This document shows positions 24,782 through 33,919 of a DNA stretch of 62,311 nucleotides, one piece after another. A program made the translations under genes and the position numbers. How positions within the stretch are numbered: position 1 is the stretch's first letter; each line of letters starts with the position of its first letter. The DNA is from Streptomyces sp. SID9727. GTDB taxonomy: Bacteria > Actinomycetota > Actinomycetes > Streptomycetales > Streptomycetaceae. The notes beneath the pieces were generated by a model, which searched no databases, was not told where the DNA came from, and saw only the letters and a list, made by a program, of their open reading frames with translations. Location: NCBI RefSeq assembly GCF_010550605.1, contig NZ_JAAGNI010000172.1, forward strand, positions 1 through 62,311, given 5' to 3'.

Positions 24782-27700
24782 ATGGCCCCGTCGCCGACCC
24801 CTTCCGCCGACAGCCGGAACCGAGCCGCAGCCCTCCGTGAGGCGCTCGCCACCCGAGTAGTGGTGGCCGACGGTGCCATGGGCACCATGCTCCAGGCCCA
24901 GGACCCCACGCTCGCGGACTTCGAGAACCTCGAAGGCTGCAACGAGATCCTCAACATCACCCGGCCGGACATCGTGCGCTCCGTCCACGAGGCGTACTTC
25001 GCCGTCGGCGTCGACTGCGTCGAGACGAACACCTTCGGCGCCAACACGGCGGCCCTCGGCGAGTACGACATCCCTGAGCGCGTCCAGGAGCTCTCGGAGG
25101 CCGGTGCGCGTATCGCCCGCGAGGTCGCCGACGACTACACCGCTTCCACCGGTGAGCAGCGCTGGGTGCTCGGCTCCATGGGCCCCGGCACGAAGCTGCC
25201 GACCCTGGGCCACGTCCCGTACGCCACCATCCGCGACGGCTTCCAGGCGAACGCCGAGGGCCTGATCGCCGGCGGCGCCGACGCGCTGATCGTGGAGACG
25301 ACCCAGGACCTCCTCCAGACCAAGGCCGCCGTCCTCGGCGCCCGCCGCGCCCTCGACGCCCTCGGCAGCGACCTCCCGCTGCTGTGCTCCCTGGCCTTCG
25401 AGACGACCGGCACCATGCTCCTGGGCTCCGAGATCGGCGCGGCCCTGACCGCCCTGGAGCCGCTGGGCATCGACATGATCGGCCTGAACTGCTCGACCGG
25501 TCCGGCCGAGATGAGCGAGCACCTGCGCTACCTCACCCGGCACTCCCGCATCCCGCTGCTCTGCATGCCCAACGCCGGACTGCCGGTCCTCACCAAGGAC
25601 GGCGCCCACTTCCCGCTCGACGCCGAGGGACTGGCCGACGCGCAGGAGACGTTCGTCCAGGAGTACGGCCTCTCGCTGGTCGGCGGCTGCTGCGGGACGA
25701 CCCCGGAGCACCTGCGCCAGGTGGTCGAGCGGGTACGCGGAACGGTCCCGGCCGCCCGCGACCCGCGCCCCGAGCCCGGGGCCGCCTCCCTCTACCAGTC
25801 CATCCCCTTCCGCCAGGACACGGCGTACCTGGCGATCGGCGAGCGCACGAACGCCAACGGGTCCAAGAAGTTCCGCGAGGCCATGCTCGAAGGCCGCTGG
25901 GACGACTGCGTGGAGATGGCCCGCGACCAGATCCGCGAAGGCGCGCACATGCTCGACCTCTGCGTGGACTACGTGGGCCGCGACGGCGTCGCCGACATGG
26001 AGGAGCTGGCCGGCCGGTTCGCCACCGCCTCCACCCTGCCGATCGTCCTGGACTCCACGGAGCTGCCCGTGCTCCGGGCCGGGCTGGAGAAGCTGGGCGG
26101 CCGCGCGGTCCTCAACTCCGTCAACTACGAGGACGGGGACGGCCCCGAGTCCCGCTTCGTCAAGGTCACCCGGCTGGCGGCGGAGCACGGTGCCGCGCTG
26201 ATCGCGCTGACCATCGACGAGGAGGGCCAGGCCCGGACCGCCGAGCACAAGGTCGCCATCGCGGAACGGCTCATCGCGGACCTGACCGGCAACTGGGGCA
26301 TCCAGGAGTCGGACATCCTCATCGACACCCTGACCTTCACCATCTGCACGGGCCAGGAGGAGTCCCGCAAGGACGGCGTCGCCACCATCGAGGCGATCCG
26401 CGAGCTGAAGAAGCGCCACCCCGCGGTGCAGACCACGCTCGGCCTCTCCAACATCTCCTTCGGTCTGAACCCGGCCGCCCGCGTCGTGCTGAACTCGGTC
26501 TTCCTGGACGAGTGCGTGAAGGCGGGCCTGGATTCGGCGATCGTGCACGCGTCGAAGATCCTGCCGATCGCCCGTCTCGAGGAGGAGCAGGTCGAGGTCG
26601 CGCTGGATCTGATCTACGACCGGCGCGCCGAGGGCTACGACCCCCTGCAGAAGCTCATGGAGCTGTTCGAGGGCGTCAACATGAAGTCCCTCAAGGAGGG
26701 CAAGGCCGAGGAGCTGGCCGCCCTGCCGCTGGACGAGCGGCTTCAGCGCCGGATCATCGACGGCGAGAAGAACGGCCTGGAGGACGACCTCGCCGAGGCG
26801 CTGCAGGACACTCCGGCGCTCGACATCGTCAACAACACCCTCCTGGAGGGAATGAAGGTCGTCGGCGAGCTCTTCGGCTCCGGCCAGATGCAGCTGCCGT
26901 TCGTCCTCCAGTCCGCCGAGGTCATGAAGAGCGCGGTCGCCTACCTCGAACCGCACATGGAGAAGTCGGACGCCGAGGGCAAGGGCACCATCGTCCTGGC
27001 CACGGTCCGCGGCGACGTCCACGACATCGGCAAGAACCTGGTCGACATCATCCTCTCCAACAACGGGTTCAACGTCGTCAACATCGGCATCAAGCAGCCC
27101 GTCTCCGCGATCCTGGAGGCCGCCGAGGAGCACAAGGCGGACGTCATCGGGATGTCCGGCCTCCTCGTCAAGTCCACGGTGATCATGAAGGAGAACCTGG
27201 AGGAGCTGAACCAGCGCAAGCTGGCCGCCGACTACCCGGTGATCCTCGGCGGCGCCGCGCTCACCCGCGCCTACGTCGAGCAGGACCTGCACGAGATCTA
27301 CGAGGGCGAGGTGCGCTACGCGCGCGACGCCTTCGAGGGCCTGCGCCTGATGGACGCGCTCATCGCCGTCAAGCGCGGCGTACCCGGCGCCACCCTCCCC
27401 GAGCTGAAGCAGCGCCGCGTACCCAAGCGGGACACCGCCGTCCTGGAGGTGAACGAGCCGGAGGAGGGCGTCCGCTCCGACGTCTCCGTCACCAACCCGG
27501 TCCCCACGCCGCCGTTCTGGGGCAGCCGGGTCGTCAAGGGCATCCAGCTCAAGGAGTACGCCTCCTGGCTGGACGAGGGCGCCCTCTTCAAGGGCCAGTG
27601 GGGCCTCAAGCAGGCCAGGGCCGGCGACGGACCCACGTACGAGCAGCTCGCCGAGAGCGAGGGACGCCCGCGGCTGCGCGGCCTCCTCGACCGGCTCCAG

Positions 27701-28294
27701 ACCGACAACCTGCTCGAAGCGGCCGTCGTCCACGGCTACTACCCCTGCGTCTCCAAGGGCGACGACCTGATCCTGCTCCACGAGGACGGCTCGGAGCGCA
27801 CCCGCTTCACCTTCCCGCGCCAGCGCCGCGGCCGTCGGCTGTGCCTCTCGGACTTCTTCCGGCCCGAGGAGTCCGGCGAGACGGACGTCGTCGGCCTCCA
27901 GGTCGTCACCGTCGGCTCGAAGATCGGCGCCGAGACCGCCAAGCTCTTCGAGGCCAACGCCTACCGCGACTACCTGGAGCTGCACGGCCTCTCCGTCCAG
28001 CTCGCCGAGGCCCTCGCCGAGTACTGGCACGCCCGGGTCCGCTCGGAGCTGGGCTTCGCGGGGGAGGACCCGGCGGACGTCGAGGACATGTTCGCCCTGA
28101 AGTACCGGGGCGCGCGCTTCTCGCTGGGCTACGGCGCCTGCCCGGACCTGGAGGACCGCGCCAAGATCGCGGACCTGCTCCAGCCGGAGCGGATCGGCGT
28201 CCACCTCTCCGAGGAGTTCCAGCTGCACCCCGAGCAGTCGACCGACGCGATCGTCATCCACCACCCGGAGGCGAAGTACTTCAACGCGCGGTAA
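24782..28294 (+). CDS. metH: Cobalamin-dependent methionine synthase
   Basis: A 1170-residue, four-module enzyme that moves a methyl group from 5-methyltetrahydrofolate to homocysteine through cobalamin. The homocysteine module (about 1-330) has the zinc cysteines Cys237 (GLNCSTG) and Cys303/Cys304 (GGCCGTTPEH). The pterin-binding module follows (GERTNANGSKKFREAM). The cobalamin module has DVHDIGKN with the cobalt-ligand His at about 747. The C-terminal activation module has RFSLGYGACPD, the AdoMet-binding RxxxGY. ATG 24782 gives the standard length. No cobalamin riboswitch was recognised in the 238-base leader gap shared with gylR. Confidence 0.97.
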   Translation: MAPSPTPSADSRNRAAALREALATRVVVADGAMGTMLQAQDPTLADFENLEGCNEILNITRPDIVRSVHEAYFAVGVDCVETNTFGANTAALGEYDIPERVQELSEAGARIAREVADDYTASTGEQRWVLGSMGPGTKLPTLGHVPYATIRDGFQANAEGLIAGGADALIVETTQDLLQTKAAVLGARRALDALGSDLPLLCSLAFETTGTMLLGSEIGAALTALEPLGIDMIGLNCSTGPAEMSEHLRYLTRHSRIPLLCMPNAGLPVLTKDGAHFPLDAEGLADAQETFVQEYGLSLVGGCCGTTPEHLRQVVERVRGTVPAARDPRPEPGAASLYQSIPFRQDTAYLAIGERTNANGSKKFREAMLEGRWDDCVEMARDQIREGAHMLDLCVDYVGRDGVADMEELAGRFATASTLPIVLDSTELPVLRAGLEKLGGRAVLNSVNYEDGDGPESRFVKVTRLAAEHGAALIALTIDEEGQARTAEHKVAIAERLIADLTGNWGIQESDILIDTLTFTICTGQEESRKDGVATIEAIRELKKRHPAVQTTLGLSNISFGLNPAARVVLNSVFLDECVKAGLDSAIVHASKILPIARLEEEQVEVALDLIYDRRAEGYDPLQKLMELFEGVNMKSLKEGKAEELAALPLDERLQRRIIDGEKNGLEDDLAEALQDTPALDIVNNTLLEGMKVVGELFGSGQMQLPFVLQSAEVMKSAVAYLEPHMEKSDAEGKGTIVLATVRGDVHDIGKNLVDIILSNNGFNVVNIGIKQPVSAILEAAEEHKADVIGMSGLLVKSTVIMKENLEELNQRKLAADYPVILGGAALTRAYVEQDLHEIYEGEVRYARDAFEGLRLMDALIAVKRGVPGATLPELKQRRVPKRDTAVLEVNEPEEGVRSDVSVTNPVPTPPFWGSRVVKGIQLKEYASWLDEGALFKGQWGLKQARAGDGPTYEQLAESEGRPRLRGLLDRLQTDNLLEAAVVHGYYPCVSKGDDLILLHEDGSERTRFTFPRQRRGRRLCLSDFFRPEESGETDVVGLQVVTVGSKIGAETAKLFEANAYRDYLELHGLSVQLAEALAEYWHARVRSELGFAGEDPADVEDMFALKYRGARFSLGYGACPDLEDRAKIADLLQPERIGVHLSEEFQLHPEQSTDAIVIHHPEAKYFNAR

Positions 28295-28349
28295 GGCACT
28301 GTTCGACGCGTCGTTGCCGATCACGTCGTACACTGGTCGGTCCAGCGCA

Positions 28350-28385
28350 GGCCGGTCGCCCATCCTCCGGGACGGGTGGCCGGCC
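28350..28385 (+). terminator. Hairpin between metH and the HAD gene
   Basis: Arms 28350-28361 and 28374-28385 pair at 10 of 12 positions plus wobble, followed by TTCTCGT. It could end the metH message or regulate the downstream HAD gene. TACACT at 28329-28334 may be a -10 box before it. Confidence 0.5.
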
Positions 28386-28413
28386 TTCTCGTCCCTCATG
28401 GAAGGTGTGCCGG

Positions 28414-29106
28414 ATGACCAGTACGGTTCCCGCGTCCCTGACCCGCACGGCGGAGGGCGCTGCCCTCCAGGCCGTCTTTCTCGACATGGACGGCACCCTG
28501 GTCGACACCGAGGGCTTCTGGTGGGACGTCGAGGTCGAGGTCTTCGCCGGCCTCGGTCACCGGCTGGACGAGGCATGGCGGGAGGTGGTCGTCGGCGGGC
28601 CCATGTCCCGCAGCACCGGATACCTCATCGAGGCGACCGGCGCGGACATCACCCTCGACGAGGCCGCCGTCCTGCTCAACGACCGGTTCGAGAAGCGCAT
28701 CGGCAACGGGGTGCCGCTGATGCCCGGAGCCGCCCGCCTCCTCGCCGAACTGCACCGGCACGAGATCCCGACCGCCCTCGTCTCCGCCTCGCACCGCCGC
28801 ATCATCGACCGCGTCCTGGACTCGGTGGGCCGCCACCACTTCGCGCTCACCGTCGCCGGCGACGAGGTCACCCGCACCAAGCCGCACCCCGAGCCCTACC
28901 TCACCGCCGCGCGCGGCTTCGGCGTCGACCCCCGGCTGTGCGCCGTCGTCGAGGACACCGCGACCGGGGTGGCCGCCGCCGAGGCCGCCGGCTGCCGCGT
29001 GGTCGCCGTGCCCTCGGTCTCCCCGATCGCCCCCGCCGAGGGCCGGGTCATCGTGACCTCGCTGGAAGAAGTCAATCTCACATTCCTCCGGAGCCTCGTC
29101 AACTGA
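28414..29106 (+). CDS. HAD-family phosphatase
   Basis: A 230-residue haloacid-dehalogenase-superfamily hydrolase of the beta-phosphoglucomutase/phosphatase branch. It shows AVFLDMDGTLVDTEGFWWD (motif I, DxDGT), PTALVSASHRR (motif II Ser), RTKPHPEPYL (motif III Lys) and VVEDTATGVAAAEAAG (motif IV). A small helical cap lies after motif I. The substrate is unknown. It follows metH in the same direction, which may be simple proximity. ATG 28414 is the start that leaves motif I about 20 residues from the N-terminus. Confidence 0.88.
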   Translation: MTSTVPASLTRTAEGAALQAVFLDMDGTLVDTEGFWWDVEVEVFAGLGHRLDEAWREVVVGGPMSRSTGYLIEATGADITLDEAAVLLNDRFEKRIGNGVPLMPGAARLLAELHRHEIPTALVSASHRRIIDRVLDSVGRHHFALTVAGDEVTRTKPHPEPYLTAARGFGVDPRLCAVVEDTATGVAAAEAAGCRVVAVPSVSPIAPAEGRVIVTSLEEVNLTFLRSLVN

Positions 29107-29168
29107 ATGCGCCGGAGTGGGCACCGAGAGTATTCCTGTGAATGAAAGGAAAAGCTCTCGCGGTGGCG

Positions 29169-29187
29169 GTGCGAAATAATTTCGCAC
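29169..29187 (+). promoter_or_regulatory. AT-rich perfect palindrome before the binding-protein gene
   Basis: GTGCGAAA-TAA-TTTCGCAC is an 8-3-8 perfect inverted repeat, unusually AT-rich for this genome, 77 bases upstream of the next start. It may be an operator or a terminator for the HAD gene. TAATGT at 29222-29227 could be a -10 box downstream of it. Confidence 0.5.
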
Positions 29188-29263
29188 ACGGCCCCCCTCC
29201 GGGATTCCGGAAGACGCCCGCTAATGTCTTTCTCCCTGAACCGATGAGGGAGAACGGCCACCC

Positions 29264-30868
29264 ATGAAACGCAAGACCCTGGTGCTGCCGGCCGTCGCGG
29301 GCCTCCTGGCGCCCGTGCTGGCCGGCTGCGGCGTGGCGGACGGCGGCAGCACCGGAAGCGGCACCGGCACCGTCGTCGTCGGCACCACGGACCGGATCGC
29401 CGCCTCCGCCGGCGCCCCCGCCCCGCTCGACCCGGCCGTCGGCTACGAGGCAGGCGTCTGGAACGTCCTGCGGCAGACCGTGCAGACCCTGATGGCCACC
29501 CCGCGCGGCGGCGGGCTCCCGGTTCCCGAAGCGGCCGAGAGCTGCGGCTTCACGGACCGCGAGAGTGAGAGCTACCGCTGCCGGCTGCGCGCCGGACTCA
29601 CCTTCGCCGACGGCACCCCGGTCACCGCCGACGACGTCACGTACTCCCTCGACCGGGTGCGGCGCATCAAGTCCGCGAACGGGCCCGCCGCCCTCCTGGA
29701 CAACATCGACACCGTCGAGACCGCCGGCACCCGCGAGGTCGTCTTCCACCTCAGAACCCCTGACGCCACCTTCCCGTACAAGCTCGCCACGCCGGCGGCC
29801 GGAATCGTCCCACGCGCCCAGTACCCCGCGCATTCCGCCCGCAGCGGATTCCAGGTGGACGGCTCGGGGCCGTACACCATGAAGCCGGAAGTGAAATCCG
29901 GCCGGGTTGTGAAAATCGCCTTCACGAGGAATCCCCATTACCGGGGGAGCTACGAGGTGCGGAGCGAGTCCGTCGAACTCGACCTCTTTTCCGACGCCAC
30001 GGCCATGGGCAAGGCGTTCGACGCCGAGAAGATCGACATGATGGCCCGCACCGTCCCGGCCGACCGGGTCCAGCGGATGCTGGCCGAGCCCGAGGACGGG
30101 GTCCGGCTCACCGAGATGCCCGGGCTGGCCATCAGCTACCTCGGCTTCGACACCGAGGAACCCGCCCTCCGGAACAGGGCCGTCCGCCAGGCCGTCGCCC
30201 AGGTGGTCGACCGGGGCGCGATCGCCGGCAAGGTCTACGGCGCCACCGTCGAACCGCTGTACTCACTCATCCCGAGCGGTATCACCGCCCACGACAACGC
30301 CTTCTACAGCACCTACGGCGAACCCAGCGCCGCCAAGGCCGCCGCCCTCCTCAGGAAGGCGAAGGTCCGCACCCCCGTGCGCTTCACCCTGCACTACACC
30401 GACGACCACTACGGCCGGGACACCGCCACCGAGTTCCAGGCGCTGAAGAAGCAGCTCAACGACACCGGGCTCTTCGACATCACCGTCGAGGGCACTCCGT
30501 GGGCCCGCTTCCGGCCCGCCGAACTCCGAGGCGACTACGCCGCCTACGGCATGGGCTGGTTCCCCGACTTCCCGGACCCCGACAACTACACGGCGCCCTT
30601 CCTCGGGCCGGACAACTTCCTCGGCTCGCCCTACACCTCCGACGAGGCCCGGACCCTGATCGCGCACTCCCGCCGCCAGGCCGACCGGGGCGCGGCCGCG
30701 CCCGCCTTCGAACAGCTCCAGGACATCGTCGCCCGGGACGTGCCCGTCCTCCCGCTCTGGCAGGGCAAGCAGTACGCCGTCTCCCGCGAGGACCTGAGCG
30801 GCGTCGAATGGGCGATCGACTCGGGCGCCGACCTCCACCTGTGGGAACTGGGGCGCGGCACCGGCTGA
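29264..30868 (+). CDS. Peptide/nickel-type ABC transporter substrate-binding lipoprotein
   Basis: A 534-residue exported solute-binding protein of the SBP_bac_5 (OppA/DppA) family. A signal peptide ends in the lipobox VLAGC (Cys at about residue 23). It contains FADGTPVTADDVTYSLDRV, the family signature, then late motifs typical of the fold such as YGMGWFPDFPDPDNY and PVLPLWQGKQYAV. It should bind oligopeptides or a similar ligand outside the membrane. No permease or ATPase genes are nearby, so it must share a transporter encoded elsewhere or act as a sensor or scavenger. It has a good GAGGGAGAA site before the ATG. Confidence 0.9.
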   Translation: MKRKTLVLPAVAGLLAPVLAGCGVADGGSTGSGTGTVVVGTTDRIAASAGAPAPLDPAVGYEAGVWNVLRQTVQTLMATPRGGGLPVPEAAESCGFTDRESESYRCRLRAGLTFADGTPVTADDVTYSLDRVRRIKSANGPAALLDNIDTVETAGTREVVFHLRTPDATFPYKLATPAAGIVPRAQYPAHSARSGFQVDGSGPYTMKPEVKSGRVVKIAFTRNPHYRGSYEVRSESVELDLFSDATAMGKAFDAEKIDMMARTVPADRVQRMLAEPEDGVRLTEMPGLAISYLGFDTEEPALRNRAVRQAVAQVVDRGAIAGKVYGATVEPLYSLIPSGITAHDNAFYSTYGEPSAAKAAALLRKAKVRTPVRFTLHYTDDHYGRDTATEFQALKKQLNDTGLFDITVEGTPWARFRPAELRGDYAAYGMGWFPDFPDPDNYTAPFLGPDNFLGSPYTSDEARTLIAHSRRQADRGAAAPAFEQLQDIVARDVPVLPLWQGKQYAVSREDLSGVEWAIDSGADLHLWELGRGTG

Positions 30869-30877
30869 GCCCGTCGC

Positions 30878-30906
30878 GCGCCCCGCGTCACTGCGCGCCG
30901 GGGCGC
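30878..30906. terminator. Hairpin between converging genes
   Basis: GCGCCCCG (30878-30885) pairs with CGGGGCGC (30899-30906). It lies between the binding-protein gene and the response regulator, overlapping the latter's last codons. Confidence 0.45.
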
Positions 30907-31559
30907 ACCAGGCCGCTCTCGTACGCGTACACCGCCGCCTGCACCCGGTCGCGCAGGCCCAGCTTCGTCAGCACATGGCCCACGTGGGTCTTCACCGTCG
31001 TCTCGCTGACGAACAGGTCGGCGGCGATCTCCGCGTTCGACAGGCCGCGCGCCACCAGCTTCAGCACCTCGACCTCGCGGTCCGTCAGCGTGTGCAGCGT
31101 GTCCGGCACGGGGTCCTCGCCCGACGGCAGATGGTCCGCGTACTTGTCGAGCAGCCGGCGCGTCACGCTCGGGGCGAGCATCGCCTCACCGCCCGCCACC
31201 ACCCGGATCGCCTGCACCAGCTCATCGGCCGGCGCGTCCTTCAGCAGGAAGCCGCTCGCCCCGGCACGCAACGCCTCCACCACGTACTCGTCCAGGTCGA
31301 ACGTCGTCAGCACCAGCACCTTCGCCGGACCGTCCCGGCCCGGACCGGTGATCTGGCGCGTCGCCTCGACCCCGTCCATCCGCGGCATCCGGATGTCCAT
31401 CAGGACCACATCGGGCTGGAGCGCGCGCACCTGGTCGAGAGCCTGGAGACCGTCACCGGCCTCACCCACCACCGCCAGATCGCCCTCGGCCTCCAGAATC
31501 ATCCGGAAGCCCGTGCGCAGCAGCGGTTGGTCATCGACCAGAAGGACGCGGATAGCCAC
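30888..31559 (-). CDS. NarL/LuxR-type response regulator without adjacent kinase
   Basis: A 223-residue two-component regulator, GTG start at 31559 with GAGGAG upstream. The receiver domain (about 1-125) has LLVDDQPLLR (acidic pair), the phospho-acceptor Asp in VVLMDIRMPRMDG, the Thr in LVLTTFDLDEY and the Lys in GFLLKDAP. The C-terminal LuxR HTH (about 150-215) has LTDREVEVLKLVARGLSNAEIA and VSETTVKTHVGHVL. No histidine kinase gene is adjacent. It begins 9 bases after the RecB-like exonuclease stop and probably shares its transcript. Confidence 0.92.
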   Translation of the reverse strand: MAIRVLLVDDQPLLRTGFRMILEAEGDLAVVGEAGDGLQALDQVRALQPDVVLMDIRMPRMDGVEATRQITGPGRDGPAKVLVLTTFDLDEYVVEALRAGASGFLLKDAPADELVQAIRVVAGGEAMLAPSVTRRLLDKYADHLPSGEDPVPDTLHTLTDREVEVLKLVARGLSNAEIAADLFVSETTVKTHVGHVLTKLGLRDRVQAAVYAYESGLVRPGAQ

Positions 31560-31568
31560 CAGATCTCC

Positions 31569-32492
31569 TCAATGCCCGTCGAGGGCCGCAGGCCGGCCGG
31601 CCTCGGCCCGGACCGGCTCCATTCTGCCCTGGCCATCCTCCGCCGCACCGGCCGGGCGGACCGTCAGCGGATAGACCGGGGGAGTCCCGCCGAATTCCGG
31701 GCAGAGCGCCTGGTGGTCGCACCAGCCGCACAGCTTCGTCGGACGCGGCCGCCACTCGCCCGTCCGCGTCGCCAGCGAGATCGCCTCCCACAGCGCCAGC
31801 AGCTTGCGCTCCACCCGCTCCAGATCCGCCACGACCGGGTCGTACGTCAGCACGTCACCGCTGCCCAGATAGACCAGCTGGAGCCGGCGCGGCACCACGC
31901 CCTTCAGCCGCCAGATCACCAGGGCGTAGAACTTCATCTGGAACAGCGCCCCCTCCGCGTACTCCGGACGCGGCGCCTTCCCCGTCTTGTAGTCCACGAT
32001 CCGGACCTCGCCCGTCGGCGCCACGTCGATCCGGTCGATCACCCCCCGCAGCCGCAGCCCCGACTCCAGCTCCGTCTCCACGAACAGCTCGCGCTCCGCC
32101 GGCTCCAGACGCGCCGGATCCTCCAGCGAGAACCAGCGCTCCACCAGCTGCTCCGCCTGCCCCAGCCACCGCGCCAGCCGCTCGCCCCCGGGATCCTCCG
32201 CGAACAGCTCCCCCAGCTCCGGCTTCGACTCCAGCAGCCGGTCCCACTGCCCCGGGATCAGCGCCGTCGCCCGGCCGGGCGTGCGCTCCGCCGCCGGCTT
32301 GTCGAAGAGCCGTTCGAGCACCGCATGGACCAGGGTCCCCCGGGTAGCAGCCTCGCTGGGCTTCTGCGGCAGCTTGTCGATCACGCGGAAGCGGTACAGC
32401 AGGGGGCACTGCATGAAATCGCTCGCCCGCGAGGGGGAGAGCGAGGAGGGCGGCTGCGGCATCGACGGGGACGGCGGCGGAACGGAGGTCAT
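31569..32492 (-). CDS. RecB-family exonuclease (PD-(D/E)XK nuclease)
   Basis: A 307-residue stand-alone Cas4/AddB-like nuclease domain. It starts after a Pro/Ser-rich tail with LSPSRASDFMQCPLLYRFR (a Cys). It has GTLVHAVLERLF (His of motif I), a later Asp, and VRIVDYKTGKAPRP (the D...DYK core). The C-terminal end has KLCGWCDHQALCPEF. One N-terminal and three C-terminal Cys form the pattern of a 4Fe-4S cluster in AddB-type nucleases. It should degrade or process DNA ends. The ATG lies 6 bases after a -10 box, so the message is probably leaderless. The promoter closely matches the PafBC-type damage promoter. Confidence 0.9.
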   Translation of the reverse strand: MTSVPPPSPSMPQPPSSLSPSRASDFMQCPLLYRFRVIDKLPQKPSEAATRGTLVHAVLERLFDKPAAERTPGRATALIPGQWDRLLESKPELGELFAEDPGGERLARWLGQAEQLVERWFSLEDPARLEPAERELFVETELESGLRLRGVIDRIDVAPTGEVRIVDYKTGKAPRPEYAEGALFQMKFYALVIWRLKGVVPRRLQLVYLGSGDVLTYDPVVADLERVERKLLALWEAISLATRTGEWRPRPTKLCGWCDHQALCPEFGGTPPVYPLTVRPAGAAEDGQGRMEPVRAEAGRPAALDGH

Positions 32493-32498
32493 GCGAAG

Positions 32499-32521
32499 AC
32501 CCTACGACCCGCCACTGACAC
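32499..32521 (-). promoter_or_regulatory. PafBC-type (RecA-independent damage) promoter of the RecB-like exonuclease
   Basis: On the minus strand GTGTCAGTG, exactly 8 bases, then TAGGGT. The mycobacterial consensus as I recall it is TTGTCRGTG-N8-TAnnnT. Eight of nine upstream positions agree, with the spacing and the -10 pattern. The start codon follows 6 bases after the -10. Confidence 0.72.
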
Positions 32522-32609
32522 CGATCGGCATACCATCGACCACAGACCCTCCAACACTGCATCATCGTGGCGAAAGACACCGCGAAAGAGATCGAACCGA
32601 AGGGACCTC

Positions 32610-33848
32610 GTGGACGAGAGCGGCGACGGCCGGCGGCCGCAGCCCGGCCCAGCGGGCCCCGGGCCCGGCAAGGACGGGCCCCCGCGCCGGGACGAGCCCG
32701 GAGGCGGCATCCTCATGGGCCGCCCCTTCGGCGTGCCCGTCTACGTCGCCCCCAGCTGGTTCCTGGTGGCGGCCCTCATCACGTGGGTCTTCGGCGGCCA
32801 GCTCGACCGGGTGCTGCCCGACCTCGGCGCCGCCCGCTACCTCGTCGCGCTCTTCTTCGCGATCGCCTTCTACGCCTCCGTCCTCGTCCACGAACTCGCC
32901 CACACGATCGCCGCCCTGCGCTACAAGCTCCCCGTCCGGCGTATCCAGCTCCAGTTCTTCGGCGGCGTCTCGGAGATCGAGAAGGAGTCCGAGACCCCCG
33001 GCCGCGAGTTCGTCCTCGCCTTCGTCGGACCGCTGCTCTCCCTCGTCCTGGGCGGGCTCTTCTACGTGCCCCTGCGCTTCGTGGAGCGCGGCACCGTCCC
33101 GGCCGTCCTGCTCGGCGGGCTGATGATCTCCAACCTCATCGTCGCCGCCTTCAACCTGCTGCCCGGCCTCCCGCTCGACGGCGGCCGCATGCTCAGGGCC
33201 GTCGTCTGGAAGATCACCGGAAAGCCGATGAGCGGCACCGTCGCCGCGGCCTGGGCAGGCCGCGCCCTCGCCGTCGGCACCCTCGTCGGCCTCCCCCTCC
33301 TCACCCGCAGCGGCTCCCTGGGCAACGACGCGGGCGAGATCAGCGGCATGGACACGCTCACCGACGCCCTGCTCGCCGCGATCCTCGCCGCCATCATCTG
33401 GACCGGCGCCGGAAACAGCCTGCGCATGGCCCGGCTCCGCGAGCACCTGCCCGCCCTGCGCGCCCGCAGCCTCACCCGCCGCGCCGTCCCCGTCGAGGCC
33501 GCCACCCCGCTCTCCGAGGCGCTGCGCCGGGCCAACGAGGCCGGTGCCCGCGCGCTGGTCGTCGTGGACGGCACCGGCGAGCCCAAGGCCCTCGTCCGGG
33601 AGACGGCCATCGTCGCCGTTCCCGAGCACCGCCGCCCCTGGGTCGCCGTCAGCGGCCTCGCCCAGGACCTCAACGACGGCATGAGGATCCCCGCCGAACT
33701 CGCCGGCGAAGCCCTCCTGGACCGCCTCAAGGCCACCCCCGCGACCGAGTACCTCGTCGTGGAGGAGACCGGCGAGATCTACGGCGTCCTCTCCACCGCC
33801 GACGTCGAACGCGCCTTCGTCGCCGCCATGGCCCGCCCCTCCGCCTGA
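32610..33848 (+). CDS. Site-2-type M50 metalloprotease with CBS domains
   Basis: A 412-residue membrane protease, GTG start at 32610 with AAGGGA upstream. After a ~35-residue Pro/Gly-rich tail come membrane segments. The zinc motif HELAH is in VLVHELAHTIAAL and the third ligand is in LLPGLPLDGGRMLRA (NxxPxxPLDGG type). The C-terminal ~120 residues look like two CBS motifs (LSEALRRANEAGARALVVVD and YLVVEETGEIYGVLST). It may cut membrane-spanning anti-sigma factors or other regulators. It is divergent from the RecB-like exonuclease across a 117-base gap. Confidence 0.9.
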   Translation: MDESGDGRRPQPGPAGPGPGKDGPPRRDEPGGGILMGRPFGVPVYVAPSWFLVAALITWVFGGQLDRVLPDLGAARYLVALFFAIAFYASVLVHELAHTIAALRYKLPVRRIQLQFFGGVSEIEKESETPGREFVLAFVGPLLSLVLGGLFYVPLRFVERGTVPAVLLGGLMISNLIVAAFNLLPGLPLDGGRMLRAVVWKITGKPMSGTVAAAWAGRALAVGTLVGLPLLTRSGSLGNDAGEISGMDTLTDALLAAILAAIIWTGAGNSLRMARLREHLPALRARSLTRRAVPVEAATPLSEALRRANEAGARALVVVDGTGEPKALVRETAIVAVPEHRRPWVAVSGLAQDLNDGMRIPAELAGEALLDRLKATPATEYLVVEETGEIYGVLSTADVERAFVAAMARPSA

Positions 33849-33919
33849 CAGCCGGCCCGTCCTCGTACGTCCGTGCGGGCAGCGGTCGGCGGCTCCCGAA
33901 ACACCGGTACGCTGGTCAC

